A DNA stretch of 64,000 nucleotides, taken from positions 32,790 through 96,789 of the forward strand of contig NZ_JAKGBW010000017.1 of NCBI RefSeq assembly GCF_021556485.1, written 5' to 3'. This DNA is from Oceanobacillus alkalisoli (GTDB lineage Bacteria; Bacillota; Bacilli; Bacillales; Amphibacillaceae). Positions 57,649 to 64,000 of this stretch are shown in pieces (positions within the stretch are counted from its first letter, which is position 1; every line of letters starts with the position of its first letter). The translations under genes and the position numbers were made by a program. A model generated the notes under the pieces. That model had not been told where the DNA came from, made no database searches, and was given only the letters and a program-made list of their open reading frames with translations.

Positions 57649-58770
57649 ATGCGCGTTGTTTGTATTGATGATGAACAGCTAGCTTTACGTTACATCGAGC
57701 GCCAACTAGCAAAAATAGCAGAAGTTGAAGTGATTGGTTCATTCGTTAATCCGTTGGAAGGGAAGGAATTTATTTTACGGGAAAAACCAGATGTTGTTTT
57801 TCTTGATATTGATATGACACCAGTCAATGGAATGGAAATAGCTGAAAAAATCCTGGAAAAACTTCCAGATGTTATTCTTGTGTTTGTTACAGCTTATGAG
57901 GCCTACGCTGTGAACGCTTTTGAATTAAATGCAACCGATTATATTGTAAAACCACTAAAATTTGAACGGTTAGAGCTCACTGTCAATCGAATTAAAAATC
58001 AATTGCAGAATCAGCACAAAAGGATTATAACATACCCACAAAGTTTACGAATCAAAATGACTCCATCTCTTGCATTTGAAACGGAACCCGATGTATTTGA
58101 GCCTCTTCCGTGGCGTACAGCTAAAACCCAGGAATTATTTATTTTTTTATTACAAAATCATGATGTAGTTATCGAAAAGTCAGCAATTATTGAGTTACTT
58201 TGGGATGACTACGATTTAGAGAAAGCTTATTCTTTGCTCTATACGACAATCTATAATATTCGTAAACAGATTAAGCCTTACCAAAAGCATATTATGCTGC
58301 ATAATCATTCGTATGGTTATTTGCTGGAATTGACCCAGGTAGAAATAGATTATGTGGAATGGTCTAAAGCAATCGGAGCATTACCCGATTTAACGGCTGA
58401 CACGGTAGGGGATTATGAACGAGCAATGGAAATGTATGACGGCACATATCTCGCAAATTATGACTATACATGGCTCGAAGCAGAACGCCAACGGTATGAA
58501 CGAATCTGGTTACAGGCGTCAAACCAAATAGCAACGTTTTATTATCATAATGGAAAAGTCAATGACGCCATCCGCTGGTATAACTATATGATTGACCATA
58601 ACCCAACTATTGAAGATGCGCATTTTGAATTAATGAAATTGCACGGGGAGAACGGCAATTTTGCGGCGATGATGCAACAGTACACTGCTTTACATAAAGT
58701 ATGGCGCAACTATTATGATGCAAAACCAAGTGATTATATTATAGAATGGTATATGGAAATGATGAAATGA
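57649..58770 (+). CDS. Orphan response regulator with winged-helix and BTAD domains
   Basis: The 373-residue protein starts with a receiver domain (1-120): acidic pair D7/D8, phospho-acceptor D53 in VVFLDIDMTP, T81 in FVTAY and K101 in VKPLKF. A winged-helix DNA-binding region follows (about 150-225, with EKSAIIELLWDDYDLEKA and YNIRKQI). The C-terminal BTAD tetratricopeptide-like domain (about 230-373) includes DLTADTVGDYERAMEMYDG. This is a SARP-like layout behind a receiver. No histidine kinase is adjacent, so it is an orphan. The start is ATG 57649 behind AGGGGGA. Confidence 0.9.
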   Translation: MRVVCIDDEQLALRYIERQLAKIAEVEVIGSFVNPLEGKEFILREKPDVVFLDIDMTPVNGMEIAEKILEKLPDVILVFVTAYEAYAVNAFELNATDYIVKPLKFERLELTVNRIKNQLQNQHKRIITYPQSLRIKMTPSLAFETEPDVFEPLPWRTAKTQELFIFLLQNHDVVIEKSAIIELLWDDYDLEKAYSLLYTTIYNIRKQIKPYQKHIMLHNHSYGYLLELTQVEIDYVEWSKAIGALPDLTADTVGDYERAMEMYDGTYLANYDYTWLEAERQRYERIWLQASNQIATFYYHNGKVNDAIRWYNYMIDHNPTIEDAHFELMKLHGENGNFAAMMQQYTALHKVWRNYYDAKPSDYIIEWYMEMMK

Positions 58771-58869
58771 ATAGTGAGGCTGAGTTCAATCGATTTCATT
58801 TACATTCATCGAAGAAAGTTCTATCATAAATAGAAGAAAGACTATAGCTATTAGGGAGGTAGAAAATAA

Positions 58870-59109
58870 ATGGCTTTTGTTATTTTGGAAGCATGTCAGA
58901 CGGAGAAGGCTGCGGAGTGTGTAAGCGTATGCCCGGTTGACTGTATTGAAGAAGGTCCCGATCAATTTTATATAGATCCTGACGTCTGCATTGATTGTGC
59001 AGCTTGTAAGGCAGTATGCCCAGTTGATGCGATTGAGGAAGAATACGATTTATCTCCAGATCAGGAAGTTTTCCTCCAGCGTGCAGAAGAGTTTTTTGCC
59101 AATCGTTAA
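58870..59109 (+). CDS. 7Fe-type ferredoxin ([3Fe-4S] + [4Fe-4S])
   Basis: The 79-residue electron carrier has eight cysteines. C9, C17, C21 and C50 follow the C-x7-C-x3-CP spacing of a [3Fe-4S] cluster; C25, C40, C43 and C46 give the [4Fe-4S] cluster. This is the Azotobacter FdI/Thermus layout, not the single-cluster Bacillus Fer. Both cluster halves carry CPVD. The acidic C-terminus ends in FFANR. The start is ATG 58870 after GGGAGG. It may feed electrons to a cytochrome P450 or biosynthetic reductase; the partner is unknown. Confidence 0.9.
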   Translation: MAFVILEACQTEKAAECVSVCPVDCIEEGPDQFYIDPDVCIDCAACKAVCPVDAIEEEYDLSPDQEVFLQRAEEFFANR

Positions 59110-59113
59110 CGAT

Positions 59114-59149
59114 AAAAGCCGTATGCAGCAGCGAATGCATACGGCTTTT
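59114..59149. terminator. Terminator after the ferredoxin gene
   Basis: AAAAGCCGTATGCA (59114-59127) pairs with TGCATACGGCTTTT (59136-59149), a perfect 14-bp stem that can serve both convergent genes. Confidence 0.9.
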
Positions 59150-59162
59150 ACGTGTATATTAA

Positions 59163-59714
59163 TTATTCCTCATCCCGATGTTGCTGCATTGCTGCTTGCT
59201 TTGTTTGGTGCACTGTACCTTTTGGATGCTCTGGCGGGGCATAGATAGAGTAAAGGAGCAGAGGACTTCTCCCCGTATTGATCACGTTATGCCATGTGCC
59301 AGCTGGGATTAGAATGGCATCATCCTCCCGAATCCGCCGTTCAAAAGTTAGCTGATTGCGTCGTGGTCCCATTTGTACAACCCCGCGTCCATCTTCTATT
59401 CTTAAAAACTGATCCGTGTGCGGATGGATTTCAAGTCCAATATCTTCACTAGGCATAATTCGCATCAGTGTAAGCTGGAGATGATGACCAGTCCAAATTG
59501 CCCGCCGGAAAGCCCGGTTCCGCTCAGTTGCATGTTCAATATTGAATACATACGGCTGACCTCCCCGATCACCCTGTCTTTCCATATCTTCTGAAGGAAG
59601 CGGATACTCATATCTGTCCTCATCTAATCCAGGATAAACTGGCTGTTCATAAGAGTAAGGATACGGATAGTAGCCTTGAGGGTAGTAGGGGTACGGATAG
59701 TGACCATAGTACAT
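59163..59714 (-). CDS. Cupin-domain protein with Tyr/Pro-rich N-terminus
   Basis: The 183-residue protein has an N-terminal 30 residues dominated by Tyr and Pro (MYYGHYPYPYYPQGYYPYPY), as in some spore-coat proteins. The cupin core (about 85-160) has LEIHPHTDQFLRIEDGRG, with two His and a Glu/Gln as metal ligands, and PAGTWHNVINTG in the second motif. The start is the ATG at 59714 after AAAGGAAATG. I infer a coat- or surface-associated cupin; an enzymatic role (such as oxalate decarboxylase-like) cannot be excluded. Confidence 0.8.
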   Translation of the reverse strand: MYYGHYPYPYYPQGYYPYPYSYEQPVYPGLDEDRYEYPLPSEDMERQGDRGGQPYVFNIEHATERNRAFRRAIWTGHHLQLTLMRIMPSEDIGLEIHPHTDQFLRIEDGRGVVQMGPRRNQLTFERRIREDDAILIPAGTWHNVINTGRSPLLLYSIYAPPEHPKGTVHQTKQAAMQQHRDEE

Positions 59715-59807
59715 ATTCTATCATTTCCTTTCCATTTTACTTTTCCAGTTATCCTATGCAACGAACGCCTAATTTGTTTTTCTCAAAAACATTATTGAAA
59801 AGAACTG

Positions 59808-59923
59808 AATGAATTTCATCATTACCAAAGTCGGCTTTCCCATCACCGTATGTAGTTGGGAACGAACCAACTCAACTACATATGGTGATGGTGAAGCATT
59901 AAATACGTATTATGAAATTCATT
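59808..59923. repeat. Nested inverted repeat, family R6
   Basis: The outer arms AATGAATTTCAT (59808-59819) and ATGAAATTCATT (59912-59923) are perfectly complementary. Inside, a 19-bp stem (59840-59858 with 59873-59891, one G-T) closes a 14-base loop. It resembles a small non-autonomous element and lies in the gap between divergent cupin and YczE-like genes. Confidence 0.65.
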
Positions 59924-60007
59924 AAACTCTCTAATTAAAAAAATAAACAGAAAATAGTCAGAATATGGTATAGTATTTGTAAAAGTTTAATAAAAGGGGA
60001 ATGGGTC

Positions 60008-60661
60008 TTGAAGCAGATGATTCGATGGGGATTTTTCTTCCTTGGTATTATGATATTCAGTATGGGAATTACGTTAGCAATTAATGTACAACACTTGGGG
60101 ATTCACCCGTGGGATGTTTTAAACGTTGCCTTTTTCAATCATATTGGTTTATCAATTGGTTCATGGGCCATCATTATTTCCGGATTGCTGATTCTGATTA
60201 CACTTATAATGGATCGCCGTTATATTCGGTTAGGGACATTTTTCAATGCTTTTCTCGTTGGATTATTTGTAGACTTTTATATGTGGCTTGACTTTCTGCC
60301 GACAGCTACAAATAGTTGGATAGACATATTGGTTATTTTAGCTGGAATTGCAGTGATGGGTTTTGGCGGCGGGATGTATAATGCTGGCGGGGTCGGTGCT
60401 GGTCCGAGGGACGGATTTATGCTTTCGATTTCGGATAAAACTGGAATGTCGATTAGCCGAGTGCGAATTATCGTAGAGACGCTCGTGCTTGTACTTGGTC
60501 TGCTTGTCGGCGGCCCGGTATTCGTCTTTACTTTCCTATTCACCTTTATCCAAAGTCCGATATTTCAGCGGTCTTATCTTTTCTTTAAAAAATGGATAAA
60601 AAAAATCGAAGGAAAACTAGATGGAAGAAATCAAGTAGCGGTAAAAAAAGAATTAAGTTAG
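60008..60661 (+). CDS. YczE/YyaS family membrane protein
   Basis: The 217-residue protein has five or six membrane helices, opening MIRWGFFFLGIMIFSMGITLAI and carrying GGGMYNAGGVGAGPRDGFMLSIS (about 118-140), the hallmark of YczE/YitT-like proteins. It ends in a Lys-rich cytoplasmic tail. The start is TTG 60008 with AAAGGGGA upstream. The function is unknown; YczE in Bacillus subtilis influences antibiotic (surfactin/bacillaene) production by an undefined route. Confidence 0.85.
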   Translation: MKQMIRWGFFFLGIMIFSMGITLAINVQHLGIHPWDVLNVAFFNHIGLSIGSWAIIISGLLILITLIMDRRYIRLGTFFNAFLVGLFVDFYMWLDFLPTATNSWIDILVILAGIAVMGFGGGMYNAGGVGAGPRDGFMLSISDKTGMSISRVRIIVETLVLVLGLLVGGPVFVFTFLFTFIQSPIFQRSYLFFKKWIKKIEGKLDGRNQVAVKKELS

Positions 60662-60704
60662 TTTCATGGTATGATAAAGGTAACACTAACTTGGAGGTGG
60701 AAGA

Positions 60705-61121
60705 ATGTTTAAGCGAATTTTACTCGCAGTAGATGGATCTGAGCATTCGATTCGTGCGACGGAATATTCAATTGAGTTGGCGAATAAATTTGACGGTACA
60801 GTGGATGTCGTTTATGTGGTAGACGGGGATACGGTAAAGAAAGATGTGCTTCAAACATCGACTCCATTTGAAATGGAAAAGTATCGTAAGGAAAAAGTTA
60901 AACCGATCCGTTCCAGGTTAAATGAATCCAACGTCATATTTGGCACCCATTTTCTCCAAGGTGAGCCGGGTCAGACGATTGTAAATTTTGCCAATGACCG
61001 GGAATTTGATTGTGTCGTCATCGGGAGCAGGGGATTAAATGAACTGCAAACCTTATTCCTCGGAAGTGTTAGTCATAAAGTTGTAAAACGGGCAAATTGT
61101 CCCGTGCTCATTGTTAAATAA
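60705..61121 (+). CDS. Universal stress protein (UspA family)
   Basis: The 138-residue single-domain Usp has ILLAVDGSEHSIRATEYSIEL at the start and the ATP-binding pattern G-x2-G-x9-G-S in GSRGLNELQTLFLGS (about 109-123). It binds ATP and supports stress survival. The start is ATG 60705 after GGAGGTGG. It is a single gene, with a terminator after it. Confidence 0.92.
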   Translation: MFKRILLAVDGSEHSIRATEYSIELANKFDGTVDVVYVVDGDTVKKDVLQTSTPFEMEKYRKEKVKPIRSRLNESNVIFGTHFLQGEPGQTIVNFANDREFDCVVIGSRGLNELQTLFLGSVSHKVVKRANCPVLIVK

Positions 61122-61157
61122 AAAAATGTGGGTCAATCTTTAAGGACCCACATTTTT
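61122..61157. terminator. Bidirectional terminator
   Basis: AAAAATGTGGGTC pairs with GACCCACATTTTT. It separates the convergent usp and oxidase genes. Confidence 0.92.
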
Positions 61158-62264
61158 CTATAAATGATAATCTTCCAAGTTTAGATCCGTTTCTTCTCTC
61201 ACGGCAAGTTTTGCAAGTTGCTGTCCCATTAAAGGACCGGCAGTAAGTCCGGATGCTCCGAGGCCATTTGCATAAACAAGACCATCCAGCCCATCTAATG
61301 AACCAATTACTGGAAGTGATCCGTTTGTCATTGGTCTAAAACCGACCCGTGCTTCAATAATTGCACTATCCTTTAAATCTGGTGCAACTTCGAGCGCTTT
61401 AGATAGGACCTCATGCATTCCAGCTGCTGTTACGTTTGTATCATAGCCTGCTTTACTTTCAATCGTAGCTCCAACAACAAACCGGTGGTCCTCAAAGCTA
61501 AGCATGTATTGATTGCCCGGTGGCTTAATGACTGGAAGATTTTCAGTATCTAACTTATCATACCGCAGATGAAGAATCTGCGCTTTTTGCGGACGGACAT
61601 TAAGTCCTGTAATATCAAACGGTTCGAGCAGTTCATTCATCCAGGCACCTGTCGTGGCAATTACTTGGTTGGAAGCGTATTTCTCACCATCTATCTGAAC
61701 CCCGCGTACTTGGGTTCCTTCTACTAGAAGTTCTGCGCTTCCCTCAATAATTTTCGCCCCGTTTTTCTTCGCACTGCGAATTAATGCATCTCTTAATTTA
61801 CGCCCATCGACCCGGGCAGCTCCACCGACAAAAACTGCCTGATAGCCCTCATTTAGAAGCGGGAATTTCGCCTGTGCGGAAGTTTCATCGAGTAATTCGA
61901 TTTCTCCAATTTCAGGAGCGTCTTCCCGGCGTTTTAATACGCGTTCAAGTGTAGCGTGCAGCTTCTTTTCGTCGTTATGAAGGTTTAGCGCGCCGACTTG
62001 CTTATAACCAGTATCCGTTTCGCCAGCTGTTTCTAACTCTTTAATTAAATCTGGATACATTTTTGCAGCCATCTTGACGAGCCGGTACCAGGCTTTGTTT
62101 CTGCGCTGAGCGAGCCAAGGGCAAATGATACCTGCAGCAGCATCGGTTGCTTGACCGGTATCGTGCCGGTCAATCAGTGTAACGTCTACGCCTTTTTTGG
62201 AAAGGTGATAGGCGGCACTTGCTCCGGCAATTCCGCCACCGATTATAATTATTTTCTCACTCAT
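61158..62264 (-). CDS. FAD-dependent glycine/D-amino acid oxidase family protein
   Basis: The 368-residue flavoprotein has the dinucleotide-binding start IIIIGGGIAGASAAYHLSKKG, an ATR-type DHDTGQATDAAAGIICPW segment, the C-terminal FAD-contact block VGFRPMTNGSLPVIG and LGASGLTAGPLMG. It belongs to the DAO fold and oxidises an amine or amino acid. The start is the ATG at 62264, overlapping the DinB stop by four bases (ATGA). The substrate is unknown. Confidence 0.88.
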   Translation of the reverse strand: MSEKIIIIGGGIAGASAAYHLSKKGVDVTLIDRHDTGQATDAAAGIICPWLAQRRNKAWYRLVKMAAKMYPDLIKELETAGETDTGYKQVGALNLHNDEKKLHATLERVLKRREDAPEIGEIELLDETSAQAKFPLLNEGYQAVFVGGAARVDGRKLRDALIRSAKKNGAKIIEGSAELLVEGTQVRGVQIDGEKYASNQVIATTGAWMNELLEPFDITGLNVRPQKAQILHLRYDKLDTENLPVIKPPGNQYMLSFEDHRFVVGATIESKAGYDTNVTAAGMHEVLSKALEVAPDLKDSAIIEARVGFRPMTNGSLPVIGSLDGLDGLVYANGLGASGLTAGPLMGQQLAKLAVREETDLNLEDYHL

Positions 62265-62722
62265 ACTTCCGCATTCACAACTTGAAGCATAGCTTTCATT
62301 TTACCAAGATGCTCGGTTTCATGATGACCAAGCATGATAAGTAAATCGCCGAATGTTTCAACACTGCCGAACGGAACTTTAAATGTGACATTTGTTTTCC
62401 AGAACAGATCATCGAAATTATTTAATCGTTCTTGCTGGTCAAGTAAAAATTTCTTCAATTCGTCTAAAGATGGGGCTTCTTCTGTCCAGTCACTCGGTTT
62501 TGTACCAGGTCCAAATAAATCGGCATAGTTTTCCGGGATATGATCGGATTTTTTCGGGAAGCGGAATAACATTTTTTCATCGACGACGAGAACATGGCCA
62601 ATATGCCAGCGCAATGTGTTATTGAACGGTTTAGCCTGAACGTCCGCCGTTTCCTCATTTATATGATCATCGATAAAGTTAATTAAAGCAGTTCTTGCTA
62701 AGTTGAATTGTTTTCTTGACAT
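62261..62722 (-). CDS. DinB family protein
   Basis: The 153-residue four-helix bundle belongs to the DinB/YfiT group. Putative metal-binding His residues lie in NTLRWHIGHVLVVDEKM (about 35-51) and LIMLGHHETEHLGKMKAML (about 128-146). Some members are thiol-dependent transferases. The start is the ATG at 62722 behind AGGAGG. It is co-transcribed and translationally coupled with the FAD oxidase. Confidence 0.85.
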   Translation of the reverse strand: MSRKQFNLARTALINFIDDHINEETADVQAKPFNNTLRWHIGHVLVVDEKMLFRFPKKSDHIPENYADLFGPGTKPSDWTEEAPSLDELKKFLLDQQERLNNFDDLFWKTNVTFKVPFGSVETFGDLLIMLGHHETEHLGKMKAMLQVVNAEV

Positions 62723-62940
62723 CTTACATCCTCCTCGTAAAATATGTTCTTCACGTTATACGTATTCTTTATTAGTTTAGCCTTTCACAAATAAAATGTA
62801 AAACATTGTGCTGGGAGTGGGGGAAATTGGATAAGCTTTCGTTTGCCTGTAATTGAAAGAGGTTGATTGGTATGATAGAATTTGAATAGATTTAGCAATC
62901 GAAATTACATAATGAATATGTTAATAAAGGAGAAGGCATT

Positions 62941-63864
62941 ATGGTAAAATTAGTTTTTGGACATAAGAATCCAGATACCGATACAATTTGTTCGGCATTG
63001 GTATATGCAGATTTAAAAGGCAAACTTGGTGAAACTGTGGAAGCACGCAGATTAGGGGAAGTAAGTAAAGAAACACAATATGCACTTGATTATTTTAAAG
63101 TGGATGCACCAGCATTACTTGAAAAGCTTGAGGATGGAACAGAAGTCGTATTAGTCGACCATAACGAATTCCAGCAAAGTGCGGATAATATAGAAAATGC
63201 AAAGGTTGTGGAAGTAGTTGATCACCACCGCATTGCTAATTTTGAAACGAAAGAACCGCTTTATTTTCGGGCTGAACCTGTAGGGTGTACAGCAACAATA
63301 CTTCATAAAATGTACAATGAAAACAATGTGGAACTTTCTAAAGAAATGGCAGGCTTGCTGCTGTCGGCAATTATTTCCGACTCGTTATTGTTGAAGTCCC
63401 CGACATGTACGGATGAAGATGTATCTGCTGCAAGAGTGTTAGCTGAAATTGCAGGAGTGAACTTGGAAACTTACGGTCTGAACATGCTGAAAGCTGGGGC
63501 AGACTTAAGTGATAAGTCGATTGTTGATTTACTAACAATGGATGCGAAAGAGTTCACAATGGGGGATGAGAAGGTTGAAATCGCTCAGATTAACACAGTT
63601 GATTTAAATGCAATTTATGAACAGCAAGAGGAAATTGAAACAGAAATTCAAAACATTATCGAGAAAAAAGATCTCGATTTATTCCTATTCGTTGTCACGG
63701 ATATTTTAAATAATGATTCAGAGGTTCTCGCACTTGGAAGCGGACAGGCGAATGTTGCAACTGGCTTCAATGTTGAACTTGAAAATAACCGTGCCTTATT
63801 AAAAGGTGTCGTATCTCGTAAAAAGCAAATCGTCACTACACTAACTGACGAATACACGAAGTAA
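62941..63864 (+). CDS. ppaC: Manganese-dependent inorganic pyrophosphatase PpaC (family II)
   Basis: PpaC hydrolyses pyrophosphate. The 307-residue DHH/DHHA2 protein shows [14 protein letters not shown] (His 8, Asp 12, Asp 14), VLVDHNE and VVDHHRI as the metal site, and the C-terminal SRKKQIV that grips substrate. The start is ATG 62941 behind AAGGAGAAGG. It is a single gene; an insertion sequence begins 17 bp after its stop. Confidence 0.96.
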   Translation: MVKLVFGHKNPDTDTICSALVYADLKGKLGETVEARRLGEVSKETQYALDYFKVDAPALLEKLEDGTEVVLVDHNEFQQSADNIENAKVVEVVDHHRIANFETKEPLYFRAEPVGCTATILHKMYNENNVELSKEMAGLLLSAIISDSLLLKSPTCTDEDVSAARVLAEIAGVNLETYGLNMLKAGADLSDKSIVDLLTMDAKEFTMGDEKVEIAQINTVDLNAIYEQQEEIETEIQNIIEKKDLDLFLFVVTDILNNDSEVLALGSGQANVATGFNVELENNRALLKGVVSRKKQIVTTLTDEYTK

Positions 63865-63881
63865 TGGGACAGTGGGGTCAG

Positions 63882-64000
63882 TGATATGCTCCCTTTATAG
63901 TAGACAGAGAAATAATAAAAGATCTCTACTACTATAAAGGGAGTTTTTATTATGTCTGAGAAAGTAATGAAACACACATTGGATGAAAGGGTTCAAGCTG
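63882..64000 (+). mobile_element. Left end of an IS3-family insertion sequence (runs off the window)
   Basis: The element begins TGATATGCTCCC, with GTAGACAG further in, as in IS3-family ends. A 15-bp inverted repeat (63889-63903 with 63929-63943) precedes orfA. The right end and target duplication lie outside. The 16 bp between ppaC and the element (GGGACAGTGGGGTCAG) resemble part of the 36581-36640 palindrome. Confidence 0.75.
63952..64000 (+). CDS. IS3-family transposase OrfA, N-terminal fragment cut by window edge
   Basis: Sixteen codons are visible (MSEKVMKHTLDERVQA), the start of a helix-turn-helix OrfA protein. GGGAG at 63939-63943 is the ribosome binding site, 8 bases before ATG. In these elements OrfA and OrfB are usually joined by programmed frameshifting. 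Confidence 0.65.
   Translation, partial: MSEKVMKHTLDERVQA

Overview
The window reads as a chromosomal segment from a low-GC, endospore-forming Gram-positive bacterium of the Bacillaceae, most likely a halotolerant lineage near Oceanobacillus, Virgibacillus or Ornithinibacillus. The evidence is the sporulation-linked trio prkA-yhbH-spoVR, ytaF, strong AGGAGG-type ribosome binding sites, TTG/GTG starts, a T-box-led ilv-leu operon, a BCCT osmolyte carrier and very acidic lipoprotein linkers. The genus is an inference; no rRNA or tRNA gene was seen.

Layout. 0-4 kb: end of moeA, moaE, a gabD-like dehydrogenase, a small membrane protein and a DUF4317 gene. 4-9.3 kb: BCCT and EamA transporters, a Gmad2 lipoprotein and metA. 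9.3-12 kb: a secreted ComEC-like nuclease-type lipoprotein flanked by two DUF3006 genes, then coaW. 12-18.5 kb: xpaC-yaaN, a fatty-acid/nitronate operon behind a FadR-like box, an aldo/keto reductase and a lipoprotein. 18.5-27.6 kb: ppx-ppk1 (polyphosphate) and prkA-yhbH-spoVR. 27.6-34.6 kb: a decayed acetyltransferase, GNAT, GTPase, dipeptidase, YitT protein, ilvE, a HAD hydrolase and an internally deleted short-chain dehydrogenase. 34.8-46.8 kb: branched-chain amino acid synthesis, ilvD, then T-box-ilvB-ilvN-ilvC-leuA-leuB-leuC-leuD, then ilvA. 47.3-53.3 kb: an App/Opp-type peptide ABC transporter. 53.3-64 kb: housekeeping and stress genes (Cof phosphatase, CvfB, AEC carrier, YtaF, an orphan response regulator with a BTAD domain, a 7Fe-type ferredoxin, a cupin, YczE-like, Usp, amino acid oxidase, DinB, ppaC), ending at the left end of an IS3-family element.

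How the genes connect. IlvB/N, IlvC, IlvD, IlvE and LeuABCD form an essentially complete valine/leucine route, with IlvA feeding isoleucine. The leader before ilvB carries a cre-like box, a sigma-A promoter and a T-box; ilvD has its own promoter overlapped by a CodY-like box. The peptide transporter has a CodY-like box in its 5' region, so this half of the window looks like a nutrient-limitation regulon. Ppx/Ppk1 control polyphosphate, and PpaC removes pyrophosphate.

The most notable unexplained content is non-coding. There are several families of structured repeats: a composite miniature element with terminal inverted repeats (a complete copy flanked by an 8-bp direct repeat, a second copy in the opposite orientation, and a truncated third), two pairs of elements that share ends but differ inside, a chain of small hairpins just upstream of ilvA, a 60-bp near-perfect palindrome and a nested inverted repeat. 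Three genes show decay (GNAT, SDR, and the ilvA start), which suggests small-scale rearrangement around these repeats. No CRISPR array, phage region or defence island was seen.
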